Counted from the stretch's first letter, positions 34,700-49,026 are shown. The stretch is DNA of 64,000 bases from Bimuria novae-zelandiae CBS 107.79 (GCA_010015655.1 ML976747.1:107636-171635); one strand, 5' to 3'. Notes: generated from the letters alone by a model not told the origin. Numbers and translations: made by a program.

Positions 34700-37600
34700 T
34701 TAAGATACTATAAGAGACCTTCGAGCAGGCGTAGCAGGCCTAATAAGAGTCCTTTTAATAGTCTCTCTAATAAATACAGGCCTAGTATTAAGCTAATATA
34801 AAAGCTCTACGCAAGGAGCTTACTATATTAAAGAAATCTATTTACTTTACTAACTCCCCTACGTTAACCCCTACTAAGGAGGCTCTAGAGTCCTCTTTAA
34901 TACTATTTAGTAATAGCTTAATAATTACGAAGACTACTCGCCTAAGCGATAGACTACCTAATCCTCCTATATTTACAGGTAAGAGAAAGGAACTCTCTCT
35001 ATTTATTTCTTAATTATAAATAAAGCTAAGAGTAATACTAATTAAGACTTAACTAATCGCGCTAAACTTTTCTAGGCTTACTTTTAGCTTAACTATAACT
35101 TTATAACCCTTGCTAAGCTACTAATTAGTTCTAATACAAATATTATAAAGAAGCTAATCGCCTTCCTTCGCGCTATATATAATAACCTAAATAAAACCCT
35201 ATTAGCATAGAGCAAGCTTAATAATTTAAAATAAAAAAAGCAACCCTTCTTAAGCTACTTTACGTAGTTTTAACGCCTTATAGTAGATACCTAGCTTAAT
35301 AAAGAAGTGTAAATCAATGCCCTATACTACTCTTTATTAGATAACCTCTAGCGTATAATAGTAAAAGCTAAGATCCTATCTAATATTAATAAATACGCTA
35401 ATCTAATTATATAATATAATAATAACCTTTAATACCTGCCTACATACTTAAGTTACTAACTAACTTTATAATAGTAGTGCGACCCTAACGCGATAGAGAT
35501 TAATATATTACGTATAACGTTATTAGACTAGAAGAAGGATTAGTGCTAAAAGTAGAGACTTTACTTTTATTATAAAGTATATACATATATCGCGAAGGAC
35601 TGCCTAAAGAGGATAATATAGATTAGTATTATAAACTAAAATTACTTATTAAACTAACGCGTAATCTTATCTTACAGTTAGAAATAATATAACTTATACT
35701 TTTTAAACTCTAGCTTTAGCTTCTACTTATCCTAATTATGCTTATAATAATAATTATTATTATTAGGAAACGCACGGTCCTAGAGATAAGTTACTTAATA
35801 GAACTACGCTAAATATAAGTCTTAATAAATTTATAAACTACTCCCTTAAGTAGAAATTAGGAGAAACAGATTAATATCCCCTATACTATCTAATATAGTA
35901 CTACTACACAATTAGTAATTACCCTAATTAATACTAAAGCTATAAAATTTAAATGTATTAATTAAGACCTCACGCGTAACTTAAAACTACGTCTATAGTT
36001 ATTACCCTACGTTATATAACCTACTAGATTTAATAGAAAATAACTATATAATAGAGAAATCACGCATATAACAAGTATACGTCTCTATTATTAGAACCAC
36101 GTGGAATAAGCCACGCTCTACGTAATAATAACAGGCTAGCATTAGATAATTCTTAAATAGCCCTAGATATACAAGCATCAAGTAAGGCTAAATTATAATA
36201 TAAAATCGCTTAAATTTATAATTAAACGCTATTAAGACTACTACCTACGTATAAATAAAACCGTTAGCACTAAATTAGATCTTTAACCTATAATAATAAT
36301 AACTAAACGTTAATAAAATACTACTCTCTTACTTAAGTTAAAAGCGTAATATAATAACTAGCCTAAAACACTACGCCGCTAGCTATAAGACCCTAAACTA
36401 ACGCCTATAGGTAGACTAGGTACAGTTCCTACAATTACTAAGATATCTATAATAGAGGAATTATTTTAGGATAATAAACTAAAAAATAGCGTCCCCTACG
36501 CTATATCACTAAAGCTTAATATATACGCGATTAGAGTAGTCCCCTTACTAAGACTAGCAAAACGCTAAGGATACGAGATCTTTATAGTGTTAATAGTAAA
36601 TATTAATAAAACACTAGCAGAGAAGAAGGAAATAGACCCCGCCACTAAAGTACTACCTAAGTATTATAACTTACTATATATGTTCTCACGAAAGGAGGCA
36701 GATCGATTACCCAAATATTAACTATATAACTTAAAGATCAAGCTCTAGGACGGTAAGTAGTCAGGCTTCGGGCCACTGTATAGTATGTCTCAAGATAAGC
36801 TAAAGGTACTAAGAAAGTATCTTATAGAGTACCTTAATAAAGGCTTTATACGCGCTAGCAAGTTACCTATTACCTTACTTATTATTTTTATAAAAAAGCT
36901 AGGTAAAGGATTATAATTTTATATAAATTATAGAGCGCTAAACGCGCTAATAGTAAAAAACTAATACTTAATTCTGTAACTTTAAGAGACGTTAAACTAT
37001 CTTAGTAAAATAAAGTACTACACGAAACTTAATATTATTACTATATTTAATAAGCTACGAATAACGAAAGGAGATAAGTAGCTAACAGCATTTTATATAA
37101 GATATGGCCTATTCGAATATCTTGTAATGCTATTTAGGTTGGCTAATACCCTAAGCACGTTCTAGCACTACGTAAATGATACACTTTGGCCCTACCTAGA
37201 CGTGTTCTATACAGTATATATCAACAATATCCTGATATATAGCGAATCACTATTAAAGCACCGCCAATACGTGTGCTTAGTACTAAAGGCTATAGAAGAA
37301 GTAGGATTGCAACTTAATATTAATAAATATAAATTCTACTAGACTTAGGTTATATACTTAGGATACGTAATTACGATAGATAGTATCTAGGTAGACCCTA
37401 AGAAGGTAGAAGCGATATAAGACTAAGAATACCTATAAAATATAAAGGAGATAAGAGCCTTTTTTAGTTTTATAAACTTTTATTATTAATTTATACTAAA
37501 TTTCTTAAGACTAGCTTTACCCCTTATTAGTCTAATAAAAAAAGATTAGGCGTTCTATTTTAATAGCGTTTACTAGGACACGTTTAATTAGCTAAAAGCC

Positions 37601-40060
37601 ACCTTTATAAGCGCTCTTATACTACGCTATTTTAACCTTAAACTACTAATTATAGTAAAGGCTAACGCCTCTAACTATATAATAATTAAAGTATTATTTT
37701 AGAAGGATAAGAATAGAGAACTATAGCTAGTAGCTTACTACTTTAAGAGAATAAGCCCCGTAAAAAGTAACTATAAGATCTATAATAAAGAGCTACTTAT
37801 AATAGTACGCTGCTTTAAATAATAAAAACTAAAATTAGAGGGCGCAGCCTTCCTAATAGATATACTTAGTAACTATAAGAACCTATAGTACTTCGCTATA
37901 ATAAAGTAATTAAGCCACCGCTAGGCTAGATAGTTAGAATATCTGTCCTGCTTTCAGTTCACGATTACCTATTAGCCTAGAAAACAGGACAAAAAGCCAG
38001 ACGCGCTTACCTAACGATCGCAAGATATTATAGTATAAGAAGTAGCTAGGGTGGCACGAAACCAGACACTGCTACGCCTAGAGCTTTTTAAGCCCGCCGT
38101 AGAGATATACCTTATAGAGACAACTAATTAATTACGTAGATTATTAACAAAGAATATCTTAAGAATAAACTAACTATTAAGACGCTATAGCTCCTATAAA
38201 GTAAAGCCTAAAAATTAAAGAATATTACGCTTAGCAAATATAAAATTAAAGATAATTATATATACTATTATAATTAGATAATAATACTAGACTATAATAA
38301 ACTAAAAATTAAGGTCCTTCGCCATGTGCACGACTCTCCTATAGGTAGCCACCTAGGTAGAGGCAAAACTTTAGAGATCCTGCAAAGAGAATACTACTGG
38401 CTAAGATGTTCGAAACGGTAAAGTGATATATGGCCTGTTGCCACATCTACTAAAAAGTAAAGTTGTCTAGAGATAAATATTATGTTAAATCCTAAAAGGA
38501 TAGCTAGTTCCTAAGGGGAGTAAGGGTTAGTTCTTAGGTAGGAGTATTAGTAATATAGGTAAAGGTGTATTGATAGCTTGCGCGTATTAATAGGGCGTTA
38601 GTATTAAAGGTATATATAGCATAATTAAATTAATAAGGGCCTAAGTTAAATCTAAATAATAGATTAATAAATAGGTTAAATACAATAGTAAAGGACTGCT
38701 ATCGCCTTCCTATATATATAACTAGTCCTATAGATCCTATAAGTCCCAGGAGTCCCAAAGTCCCGCGTGCCAAGATACTTCTGGGACGCCCGATATTTCT
38801 GGGACGCGTGACTAAGTCACGTGATTCGTGGCTGAGTCAGGAATCTTGGCTCGCCGCACGGATAAGTGTCCATGCCCCGCCTCGCGTTATGTTAGGTCTC
38901 CACGGATCCTAACATATTATAGTCTCCTAAAGCCTTTGCCTAGCGTAGAACGACGCTAGCAGCATATCTTAATAGATTTTATAGTAGACCTACTAGATAT
39001 AGAAGGACACAAGAATATTATAGTAGTAGTTAACAGGCTAAGCAAGTATTAATATATAATACTATGCAAAATTATTATTACGCTAGTAACTACGTAGCTC
39101 TTCCTATAATACGTATAGGCTAATTATAGCCTTCCTATAATAATATTATCTAATTAAGGCACCTAATTCGTATTAGCCTTTTAAATTAAGCCTTATAACT
39201 AGCTAAAAGTTACAGCACTACTATCCTCGGCGTATTATCTAAAGATAGACAGATAGAGAACGCTAACGTAGCTACAGAATAGGTATTATAAGTATATACG
39301 AACTACGCTTAGGACGACTAAGTATAATAACTACCTATAGTATAGTTTAAAGCTAATAATATAGTCTTAAAGGTAACTTAAGCGTTACTATTCTTAATTT
39401 ACTATAGCTAGAATCCTTATATAGGATTTAAGCCACCTAGCAGAGACGTCTAAAGAGGCTATAGATAAAGACTTAATATAGCTGTAACTAATTATATAGT
39501 ACAGAACATAAAGAATATAATAAAATTTATTTATAAAGAACTAACTTAGGCGTAAGCATTACACTAAAAGTACGTAAATTATATATAATAGCTAGTACTT
39601 ACCTATTAAAAAGGTAATCGCGTTTAGCTAGACGTAAGGAACCTTAGGACCTAGCGACAGTCTAAGAAGCTAGACTAAAAGAACGTTAGCCTGTACAGAA
39701 TTAGTACAGTAGTCTTTACACACGCCTATAGGCTAGAGCTACCTAATTTAATAAAGATACATCTTATATTCCATGTAAACTTGCTCTGACTAGCGGAGCT
39801 AGAAGATACCTATTTGCCTAGATAATAGATAAAGACCCTAGAACCGGTGGTAATCGATGCAGAACCAGAGTACTTTATTAAAAGGATAGTTAATTTCCGC
39901 TTTAACTAATAAAGGAAGAAACATAAATACTAAGTTAAATAAATAGGATATAATAACTTATTATAAAAACTAGTAATAAAGTTCGTTAACTTTACTATTA
40001 TACAAGAGTACTATTAAAACTACTTAAATATATAGGACTTAAATAAACAGGCAGATAATC
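34700..40060 (+). pseudogene. gag-pol of E with chromodomain-like end
   Basis: A gag zinc knuckle near 35560-35605 reads YYKVYTYIAKDCLK, a CCHC box with RIP-altered Cys and His. Reverse transcriptase near 37.10-37.25 kb: FEYLVMLFRLANTLSTF and YINNILIYSES, with both catalytic Asp mutated to Asn. RNase H lies at about 37.6-38.0 kb. The integrase start near 38.32-38.46 kb is almost free of RIP (HDSPIGSHLGRGKTLEIL, then a -CCHI- stretch of the HHCC zinc finger) and is cut there by a solo LTR. The C-terminal part near 39.86-40.05 kb (EPEYFIKRIVNFRF, KKHKY-VK-IGYNN) resembles a chromodomain. Confidence 0.8.
38483..38914 (-). repeat. Solo LTR of the F family inside integrase of E
   Basis: 432 bp, plus-strand ends TGTTAAATCC...GGATCCTAACA, TSD TATTA (38478-38482, 38915-38919). 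The left half is RIP-mutated. The right half (38740-38914) is GC-rich and unmutated, with AGTCCC repeats and near-palindromes such as GTGACTAAGTCAC and CACGTG. It is related to the LTR at 9398-10158. The orientation is inferred from that element. Confidence 0.85.
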
Positions 40061-40131
40061 TATTTAAAATAATAATAAACTAAATACTAATAAATCCTTA
40101 TTAGCTTAGCTATAAAAGAGAAGGGACCTAC

Positions 40132-40478
40132 TATTATAGTAACCTTTTAGGTAACCTAATAGTCTAGGCATACTATTAATAATAGTATATTAATAAATAG
40201 ACAAAAGTTAGAAGCTAGACTTCTACCTCTAAACTTATACTTTAAGAGCTAAAGGTCTAATAGCCTATACCCTAAAGCTTACTTCTGATTAGTTAGACAC
40301 GACGCTAGCCATCTAGGTACTAGCACCTAGCTAAGCGAGATAGATAGATCTACGTTAGATAGGGGCAGAAGACCTTTCTTCCTTATCCAATGTCTTGTAC
40401 CTATACGTAGATACCGAACGCAGTATATCGATCTAGCCTACCTAGGCCCAGACATCTCTACGCGTTGTTCTCGTGACA
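40132..40478 (+). repeat. 3' LTR of E
   Basis: 347 bp. The left edge is RIP-mutated (TATTATAGTAACC for TGTCACGGTAACC); the right edge is clean (TCTCGTGACA). Confidence 0.88.
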
Positions 40479-40483
40479 TTTAC

Positions 40484-41832
40484 GCGGTATCCTGTATCTC
40501 TATAATAAAAATAGAAACTCTTGTTTTTATAGGTTTCTATTATCTCGCGCAATATCTACGTGGCTTATTTTTAAGTATTACTAGACCCGTATCTTATAGC
40601 TCTATTTATTACTTAGTATCTTCTATTTTAGCTTTATTAACTAGATATCCTTTTGGGGCTAGCTTAGTTAGGTTCTTAATTTATCTTATCTTGCGCCCCG
40701 CTTTTAGTAGAAAACTTTAGTAACTATAATTTATTTTAAAAAAGAGTTTTTTAACTTTATTAACTTTCTTCTAGATCCTTTATAGATCTTAATTATTATT
40801 TATATTTAATATAATAATTTAGTCCTATAAGTTATTACGGCGGCTTTAGAAATATAAGTTTTTTAGGAAAATATAATAATTAATTGTACTCCTTAGCTTA
40901 GATAGAATAGTTATTAAAGTTAAGGTTAAAGTTACGAAGTTTCTAGTTCCTTTATTATATTATAAGTAAGTAGTTACGCGCGATTTTTTTCGCTAGGTAG
41001 TTATAAAAGTTATAGTTTAGTAACTTTTAGAGGTTAGCTTTAGTATATTCTAGGTAGTAGTTTAGGTACGTAATTCCCACCGTCGCTACACGACTTATTA
41101 ATTAACTAATAATATATTTAAGTATAATTTTAAGGTAGTTCCTATCATCTAAGCACTTATATTATATTACTATTTTAAAGTAGTAGTACTCCTATTATTT
41201 ACTATTAAAGTTACCTAAATTAAAGATTTTAAAACGATGGCTTCTTCCTTAGTTTAAAATAAACTCTACTATTAATCTCTCTAGTAGTTCTATCTATTAG
41301 TCTACTTCTGATAGCTAATTTATACCTTTTATTTCTTAAAAGTATTATTATATTATTAAGGGTTTTTAGCGATTCTTTACTATTTTTTTAAGTAGTACTT
41401 TTACTTAGAGGTTAATAAGTACTTTAACCTTGCTTAGAAATTACTATATTTTATTCTTATTAAATCTCGATGCCTAGAGTTTAGCTATAAATAAAAAGGC
41501 TATTCTTTTATTTCTCTAGCTATTACTTTTTTATAAGGTAATAGCTTACTACGTATAATTATTCGCGCTAAGACGCGGACCTTTAGTAAATAGTTCTATT
41601 CTTATTTTTATAACTTTTTTATTTAGTAACGATAGTCTTACTAGTGTTAAGTATTTATTAGGACTTCTTTTTAATTACTTACTAAGGAGGGTTCTATCTC
41701 TTCGTAAGTCTAAGCGTTGTCTTTATAATATTTATTAATATAAGTTTTTAACTTCGTGTGCTACTTTATAGCTTTAGTTTATAAATATATTTAAAATCTA
41801 CTTATCCTATAATAAGTAAAAGTAATTAAATT
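40484..41832 (-). pseudogene. 5' internal part of G2 (presumed gag), no readable motif
   Basis: 1.35 kb of AT-rich sequence between E and the split 5' LTR of G2. By position it encodes the start of gag on the minus strand. I see no open frame or zinc knuckle. Confidence 0.4.
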
Positions 41833-41865
41833 AAATATAAGGGGCTAAGTGCTTAAGGAGCTAAA

Positions 41866-42251
41866 TGTAACAGGAACAATCGCTCGTCGACACGAGAACC
41901 CTTAGCCAGTCAAGACAGGATTCGAGATCATCCGAAAACCGACACTCATTCGTATCAGACCAATTTCGGATCTATCAGACCGATGGGGAACTACGCATCT
42001 AATTCAGACCTATTTTAGATTTATCAGACTAATAGTCAACCTATAGCAGATATATGCTAGCTAGCTACTTAAGAAGAGGTATATTTAGAGGAGCTTAGGA
42101 CCTTTATAGTTTAATACCTTTTCCGTATTCTTTCGTACTAGGCCTATAGGCACTTAATTTATTCGAGGCTATAATCTTATATATGTACTCTTATATACCT
42201 CTACTAAAAGATACGCTAATATTAATCCTTTAAGTAACCTATACTAATATA
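41866..42251 (+). repeat. 5' LTR of B
   Basis: 386 bp. The first 130 bp or so are nearly RIP-free and differ from copy A at only a few bases; the rest is RIP-mutated. It ends CTAATATA. Confidence 0.9.
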
Positions 42252-42499
42252 TTATACGGAAAAGGTTGCTACCACTAGTAATAGCTTTAAAAAATATTAT
42301 TATAAAAATAGAACGGACCTGCGTTAGCGCGTCCCTAGTTTTATTTATAAATAGGATTTTAGAAACCTCCTTCTCATTAAAGCCTTTAAATTTAAGACTT
42401 CTAATTATAAATAAATTAGGTTAATTTTAAAAAAAGTCGCGTAAAGTTGCGCCAAGGTAGAAAAGTAGTAACTACTAATAACTTATAGACTTAAAATTA

Positions 42500-45400
42500 A
42501 ACGTTAATATTTACTTTATTATCGTTAAGAATAGCACGGCAGGAAGCCTAGAGTTAGACTTAAAGAGACTATTAGCTATCCCTAGAACCTTTAAAGCGTA
42601 AAGAAAATAAAGAAAGTAAAAATACTTTAAATAATCTTATTATTAAATTTAAAACTAATTTAGTTTAATCCGCTAACTTAGTAATAGCTCTTTAGAACTA
42701 ATTACGTTAGATATAAGCATAATTAAAGTAATTAACTAAAAAATCTTAAGCTAGGAACTAAGCCTAGCCTATAATTAAATCGCCCTTAATAGTCCTCTAA
42801 TACTAGTCTAAATCTCTTGTTATTATTATAGTAAAGCTATTTAAGCAAACTCCTAAAATAAAATCCCTAATTAATAAAAAAGAACCTATCTTTCCTTAAT
42901 AGTAAGTATTAATTAGGGACTATCTTAAAATTAACGTAGATTACTATCTAAGTAAACGCGCTTATATAGTAGTAGTATAAAAATATACTTTTAGTACTAC
43001 TTATAAATATTTAAAACCCTAGTACCTAGCTACTTTAAATACGTTACGGTTTAAGAATGCTAAAAAGCTAATTAAACTACTATTATCTTTCTCTATATCT
43101 AGTAATAAGGAAGCTAAGTACTAGACTACGTTTTAATACTTAAAGATAACCTTTAAGGAAACTTTTCCTGTCTTTAAAGCTAAGTTTATTAGTGTAGTAA
43201 TCTAAGGTAAATTTTATAAGGATAAGTAGTCTTTATTCTTATAAGAAAAGATAATACTATTCTTAAAAGCTCTAAATACAGGGTTTAAGCACCTATAGAA
43301 TAATTCCTTTAAGAAAATAGTAGCCTACTTAATAGCCTTTAACTTAGAAACGCGGAATGCACTAACAAGACCTTTTACTTATTTTATAACTAGTATATAT
43401 TAACCTTTACGTTAGAAAAACTATAAGGAAGAAATTTACCCTAGTACCTTAACTAAAGTACTATATAGGCCTATTAAGGAATTTACTCTAAACCCGTCTT
43501 AAGAGAGGACCGTCCCGCTATTATAATTTTTAATAATATAAATAAGTTCTAGCCCTTGCGATAACTATAAAAAGTTAAAATATTTTATTAGAAATTACCC
43601 TTAACCCCGCGTCCGCGAGATTGGAGTAGAACTAGACTCTAATTAAGAATATATTAATATAAATAAGGAAGCATCCCTAGGAAATAAAGACGCCTAAAAA
43701 AAGCCTTTACCTTAGGTATAAGTAAGTATAACCTTTCTAATATAGATTTATTAAAGTTACTAAGAGGTCCTTACTTTTAAATCTCCCTTGTACTCTATTT
43801 AAATATGTACAAGATCTAGCTTAATGCCCTTATTAATACTAGTGCCTAAAATTTTCTTTTTATTAATTTTTAAATTATAGCTTTTTTATTTTAGTTACTT
43901 TATATTCTTATTTAAAAACTACTATACCGCGTTATAGTTTAAGGGTTCTTGAATAAGATTCGTGCCCTAGTAGACTAATACATTTATTTATATATAAGGA
44001 TAAATAGGGGAATAATCCGCAATTACCCCTTTATAATAATAAACTTAACGATATAAGACTATATCTTAAGACTCTAATACCTTAAGCGCTTTAAGCTTTA
44101 ATTAAATATAAAATAGAATTAAATCTTATAACTAGTAAAGTATCTTAAGACCTACAATCCCTCTAAAACTATCTTAATATAGCTAGAATAGCTAATTTAG
44201 AACTTAAAAGTGTAGTAAGATATTTATTACTAAAATATCCTATAGGAATAAAAATTATATTAAATAAAAAATAGCTCTATAGTTAATTATATTAAGGGCC
44301 TTATTTAACTACCTTATCCTCTCCCTCTAAGTAGGAAGACAGTACCCCTACCTTCTTAGGATCCTACTCTAAAACTAGCCAGGTCTATATCTGCTCCACA
44401 GGCGATACGGATGCCTATAATAACTCTTATCTTAGTAAACGCCTTTTACTTTAATATAAAAAAGCTAATTAACGAATTCTTTACTACTTCTTTATACGAA
44501 ATTAAATACCTCTTAAACTATATATAAACTTAACGCCACTCTAAAGATCCTAAAAATACTTATTTAATTAAAAAATAACTTTCCTAAATATACTATTAGT
44601 ATTAGGATGTGTTTAGTAAGACTATAGCTAATAAGCTACTTACGTATTAACTATATAACTATAAAATTATACTTACTAAACCCCTTCTAAACAACTATAG
44701 TCCTCTATATAAATTTAGTCTAGAAGAACTAGAGGCTATTAAAAAGTACGTTTTAGAATATTTTTAAACAGGATTTATTAAGTATAATTAAAGCCCTTTC
44801 GCGTCTCCCATCCTTTGTGTATAAAAGCTAAATAGAGATTTTTAAATATATATAGACTACTATAAATTTAACCTTCTAATCCGAAAGGACTTCTACCTAA
44901 TTTTAAGAATCAAAATTTTTTTAGCTTACCCCTTTAAAGCTAAAATATTTATTAAATGTAATATTTAAGCTGCCTTTAATAAAATTCCCATAGATCCTAA
45001 ATTAGAAGAGTATGCTACGTTTTAGACTTAATATAGAACTTATAAGTATAAGGTATTACCTTTTAGGTTATATAATAAACTAGCTACTTACTAGTAATAT
45101 ATAAATAACGTTCTTATTAATTATTTTAATAACTTTTACATTACGTACCTGGATAACATCTTTATCTATTCTATCACCGTTATGGAACACATTAAGCACG
45201 TTTAGAAGGTGTTAGATCGTCTCCAGAAAGCCAGCCTCTAAGTTAACATCCTTAAAAGTGAATTCCATGTGACTCGGACCCGATACCTAGGTTATATCCT
45301 TACCAATACTAGTATAAAGGTAGATCTAGCCAAGGTAGAAGCACTACGGAACTAGAAAGCCCTTATGATTATAATAGGTGTAAAGTTATTTCTTAGATTT

Positions 45401-47400
45401 ACTAAGTTTTATTAGTAATTTATTAAGGACTTCTCTTATATTTTAAAGCCTATTAGTACCCTATAAAGCCCTTAGGTCTTCTTTAAATAGAGTTTAAAGT
45501 ATAAAGTTACCTTTTAGTAAATTAAACAGGCGTTACTAGCTATCCCTATCCTTTATTGCTTTAACCCTAAACTACCTACTAGGATAGAAATAGACGTATT
45601 AAATAGAGTAATTACAGGAGTACTATCCTAGAAATATCTAAATAGAAAAGTTTAACTAGTAGCATTTTACAGCCATGTCCTAACTAGATCTAAACTAAAC
45701 TAGGAGATTTATAATAAGGAATTATTTACTATTATTACTACCTTTATTAAATAGTGCACAGAACTCGCTTCTACCTAAATTATAATTAAAGTTTTTTTAG
45801 ATTATTAATCCTTAGAATACTTTATAACTACTAAGGTCCTTAATACTTATTAAGTTTACTAATATAAAATACTATCTTCGTTTAACTTTTAAATTAAATA
45901 CACGCTAGGTAAAAATAACGCTAAAGCTAATATCTTAAGTTAATAAAAATAAGATCTTGCGGACCTTAGGTCTATTTAAAATAATAATTATAGCTAAGTA
46001 TTCCTAGGGCCCTATTAACTTAACTCTTAAATTAACTCTAACCTAGCCTAGACCTATATTAAGAAGTCTAATACTAATATCGACGTATTTGCCTTATTAA
46101 CTAATAAAGATATTATAAGTCTAGATTCTTATTAACTTATTAAAGCCTTGCTATAGGAGACCCGCCTTAGATTTATTACAGAATACTAGTCCTTACCTAA
46201 GAAATATTAGATTTAAAATAGTCTTATTTTATACAATAACAGACTGTGCGTCCCTTCCGAATCTACTCTATATACCTGCCTTATCTAGGAAATCTATAAT
46301 TAGAAGTCAACGGCTTATTTAGGTTATTTAAAAACCTACTAGTTACTCTCTCGAAAGTACTACTAGAAGGGAATAGAAGCTACCTATAAGTAGTATATAT
46401 AAAACTATATTCCCTATTAACGTGCATACGTAAGGCAGACCCCTACGCTAGGGTTTTTATATCTATTACCTATCCCTAATAGGCCTATACAATATTTATG
46501 CATTAACTTTAAGGAATTTCCTAAAAATAAGGCCAAATATAATTAGATTATAGTAGTTATTAATTATTTATCTAAATAAGTAGTATTTATTTCTTACTAT
46601 AAATTAATTAATGCCCACAAAATAGCTGACTTGTTTATATAATAGGTATACTAATTTAGATATACTCTAGAGTCTATTATTTTTAATTAAGGTCCTTAGT
46701 TTATTTCTACTTTCTAGTTATAGTTTTATTAAATTATAAGCGCTAAAGTAAAGCTATCTACCGCGTACTATAAAGAGACAGATAGCTAGACAGAAATTAT
46801 AAATAAGTATATTAACTAGAGGCTACGCCCCTTTGTATTCTACTACTAGGATAACTAGAGTTTACTTCTACCCCTAATTAATCGAGCGTAAGTTACCTTA
46901 CCCTATTTAACTATTAGCATGTTACCCTACTAGATTTTGTATAGGTCCGAACCTTGTTAAAGTTAGGATTAGAATGCTACCTTATTTACTAAGCCCCAGG
47001 ATTATTTAAATAATAAAGATACTTAATTACTAGCTAAACAAATATATGCCGCTTAGTAGCTAATAAAGGAAAATATAGAATAAGTATAAAACTAAATATA
47101 ATTTATAATTAATTAACACTATTGCCTAGTTAACTAGAAAGTTAGTAATATAGTTTATTTAAACGCTTATAATCTTGTAGTGTTAAGATCTAACTAAAAG
47201 CTATTTAATAAGTAGAAGGGCCCTTTTAAAGTAATAAAATAAGTTAGATACTTATATAAACTTAAACTTCCTTTAGGGTCCTAAATCTATAATATCTTTA
47301 CTTTAAATTTTTTTATAAAAATCCTTAAGACCTACTACTAGGATAAGAAGCTTTAAACCGCTAGGTATTCTTATTAATAGATTAGTAGATTTACTTATAA
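42500..47400 (+). pseudogene. gag-pol of copy B, chromodomain deleted
   Basis: Collinear with copy A: gag at about 42.5-43.8 kb, reverse transcriptase with YLDNIFIYS near 45.15 kb and TRYLGYIL near 45.28 kb, RNase H at about 45.5-45.9 kb, integrase with AYYKETDS and TEIINKYIN near 46.78 kb. At 47388 the sequence jumps from TATTAATAG straight to ATTAGTAGATTTAC. The roughly 196 bp that carry the chromodomain in A (32403-32598) are absent. Stops are TAA/TAG by RIP. Confidence 0.82.
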
Positions 47401-47486
47401 GAGTAAAAAATAGAGTAGCAGGCTTAAGAGTTTTAAATTCTAATAGTATAAAAAAGAAAAGAAAGAAAAATAAAAGAAATTTAATT

Positions 47487-48060
47487 CTACTCCTTATCTA
47501 AATTAAAGGGCTTAGGTAGAGCACCCTTAAGAGTAGTAGGTGCCTTCCCCTTCCCCTTACCCTTTCCCTTCCCCTGACCCCCCTCTAAAGCCATCTTTAT
47601 AGTGTTATAAAGATTATCTACTGCCTCCTCTACATGCCGTAGACAATCCTCCACCCGCATAGAAGCAAAATGCTACATAAGTAGTAATTCTATAAAAGTT
47701 AGCCTAGCCTTACTTGCCTAGGTAACCTGCATAATTATACCTAGGTCCTTTATAGCCTTATTAAGCGTAAGTTAGAGGTTAGTAGCATCCTTCTCGCTAG
47801 CCCCCTCCTAATCCTGTAAAGCCCTCTTAAAAGTCTAAAATTTAGACTCTACGAAGTCAGGCACCTACCTAATCTATTATTAAAGTAAACTAAAATTAGA
47901 ATTATTATATTTATAAGATTACACTTTTTGTTCTAAAAGGTGTAATAGCTATACTTTTTAAAAGATAGCCTAAGAAACTTATAGTTAAATACATTATTAT
48001 AACTAAACGCATGCATATAGCGCAGACTAATAACTTAATATACTATTAAAAGCGATTTAA
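47487..48060 (-). pseudogene. Antisense frame in copy B
   Basis: Counterpart of 32701-33320. It runs from about 48060 to the stop at 47487-47489 and reads LEQKV, KAIKDLGIIMQV, ARLTFIELLL, ASMRVEDCLRHVEEAVDN, then a GKGKGKGK tail and FNLDKE. Gln codons have become TAA/TAG at the same sites as in A and at additional ones. It lacks one heptad present in A. Function is unknown. Confidence 0.6.
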
Positions 48061-48304
48061 AAAGAGCGTAAATAAGTATTATTAACTAAAATAGCTATTA
48101 GTAGCATAAACACCTTTAAAATAGTCTTAAATATTTACTAAAGTTAAATTATTATAAGTTAATAAAGAAAGAACTAAGTCTTTAAAACCTACCCTTTTAT
48201 GCCTTGCTAATTATAGCTCTATTTATTTATAAAAAAAAGAGCAACCCCTTACCTATAAATACTTATAAAATTATATTATATAAGTATATAACGTAATTAC
48301 GTAG

Positions 48305-49026
48305 TGTTATGAGGCTCTCACACCTTGTTCCGATCCGGATTAGGGCGGTAAGGTATCGTGGTGCTTCACAGATTATTTAATAGTACAAGTTAATGCGACA
48401 CTTAGCGCGAGGCTAAATAATCTAATCTTATAATAAAGTAAGATAACTATTAGTGTCGGATTAACAATCTCAAAGGCCTCAGGCGTGTCACAAGGAATGC
48501 GTGTGTGGAGGAGCGAGCATCCCGTCAATGGTCGTCGAGACCTCTGTCGTGTTGCGAAACACTACATGTGTGGAGCGAGCCCCATATGGGACTAGCTTCC
48601 ATACCCCGCGATGTACTTCGCTCCTCAGTAGATAGAACGAACAATCAATAATCAATCTTCGAATGTAATCCGTTTTCAGTTCCTTTCCTTTCACTAGTGA
48701 GAGCCTATCCAACAATTAGTCTATATAGGAGAACGTACTCGCACAGAAGATATATAAGTTAACTACAAGGAGAGGAACGACAATAGGAGAATTATCACAC
48801 TATATACTAGTCTGTTTCTTCCTCGTAGTCCCGCCAAGACTCCGTAGTCCCAGGGACTCTAGTAGTCCCATAGGACTTCCCTTTATGCGGGACTTCATTA
48901 CATAACTACTAATATAAGCTACCCCGCGCCTCCTTATATTTTATTATTTTTACTATCCTGTTAATAATTACTTCCTTAGCGTAATTACCTAGCTCCTTTC
49001 TTCTTCTAGTTCCTATAGTTATAACA
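48305..49026 (-). repeat. 3' LTR of C (split by a solo LTR)
   Basis: Starts TGTTATGAGGCTCTCACACC and ends AGTTATAACA on the plus strand. Interrupted at 48454-48714. It carries several GTCCC/GGGAC words (about 48830-48895). Confidence 0.9.
48454..48714 (-). repeat. Solo Copia-type LTR 1, RIP-free
   Basis: 261 bp, TGTCGGATTAAC...TATCCAACA, with TSD ATTAG (48449-48453, 48715-48719). Read on the minus strand it starts TGTTGGATAGGC and ends ATCCGACA, typical of Ty1/Copia LTRs. No RIP is seen. A 75-codon minus-strand open frame covers it, but that is a by-product of unmutated LTR sequence and not a gene. Confidence 0.85.

Larger units (their letters stand above)
34276..40478 (+). mobile_element. 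Ty3/Gypsy element E (RIP-inactivated)
   Basis: 6203 bp, with LTRs of exactly 347 bp (34276-34622, 40132-40478) and TSD TTTAC (34271-34275, 40479-40483). Native length without the nested solo LTR is about 5.77 kb. Gag, reverse transcriptase, RNase H, integrase and a chromodomain-like end run on the plus strand. It is the only Gypsy family here with no room for an antisense frame before its 3' LTR. It lies in G2. Confidence 0.92.

Noticed and set aside
48488..48715. A 75-codon minus-strand gene
   Set aside because: It coincides with a solo Copia-type LTR bounded by ATTAG duplications; it is open only because the LTR is not RIP-mutated.
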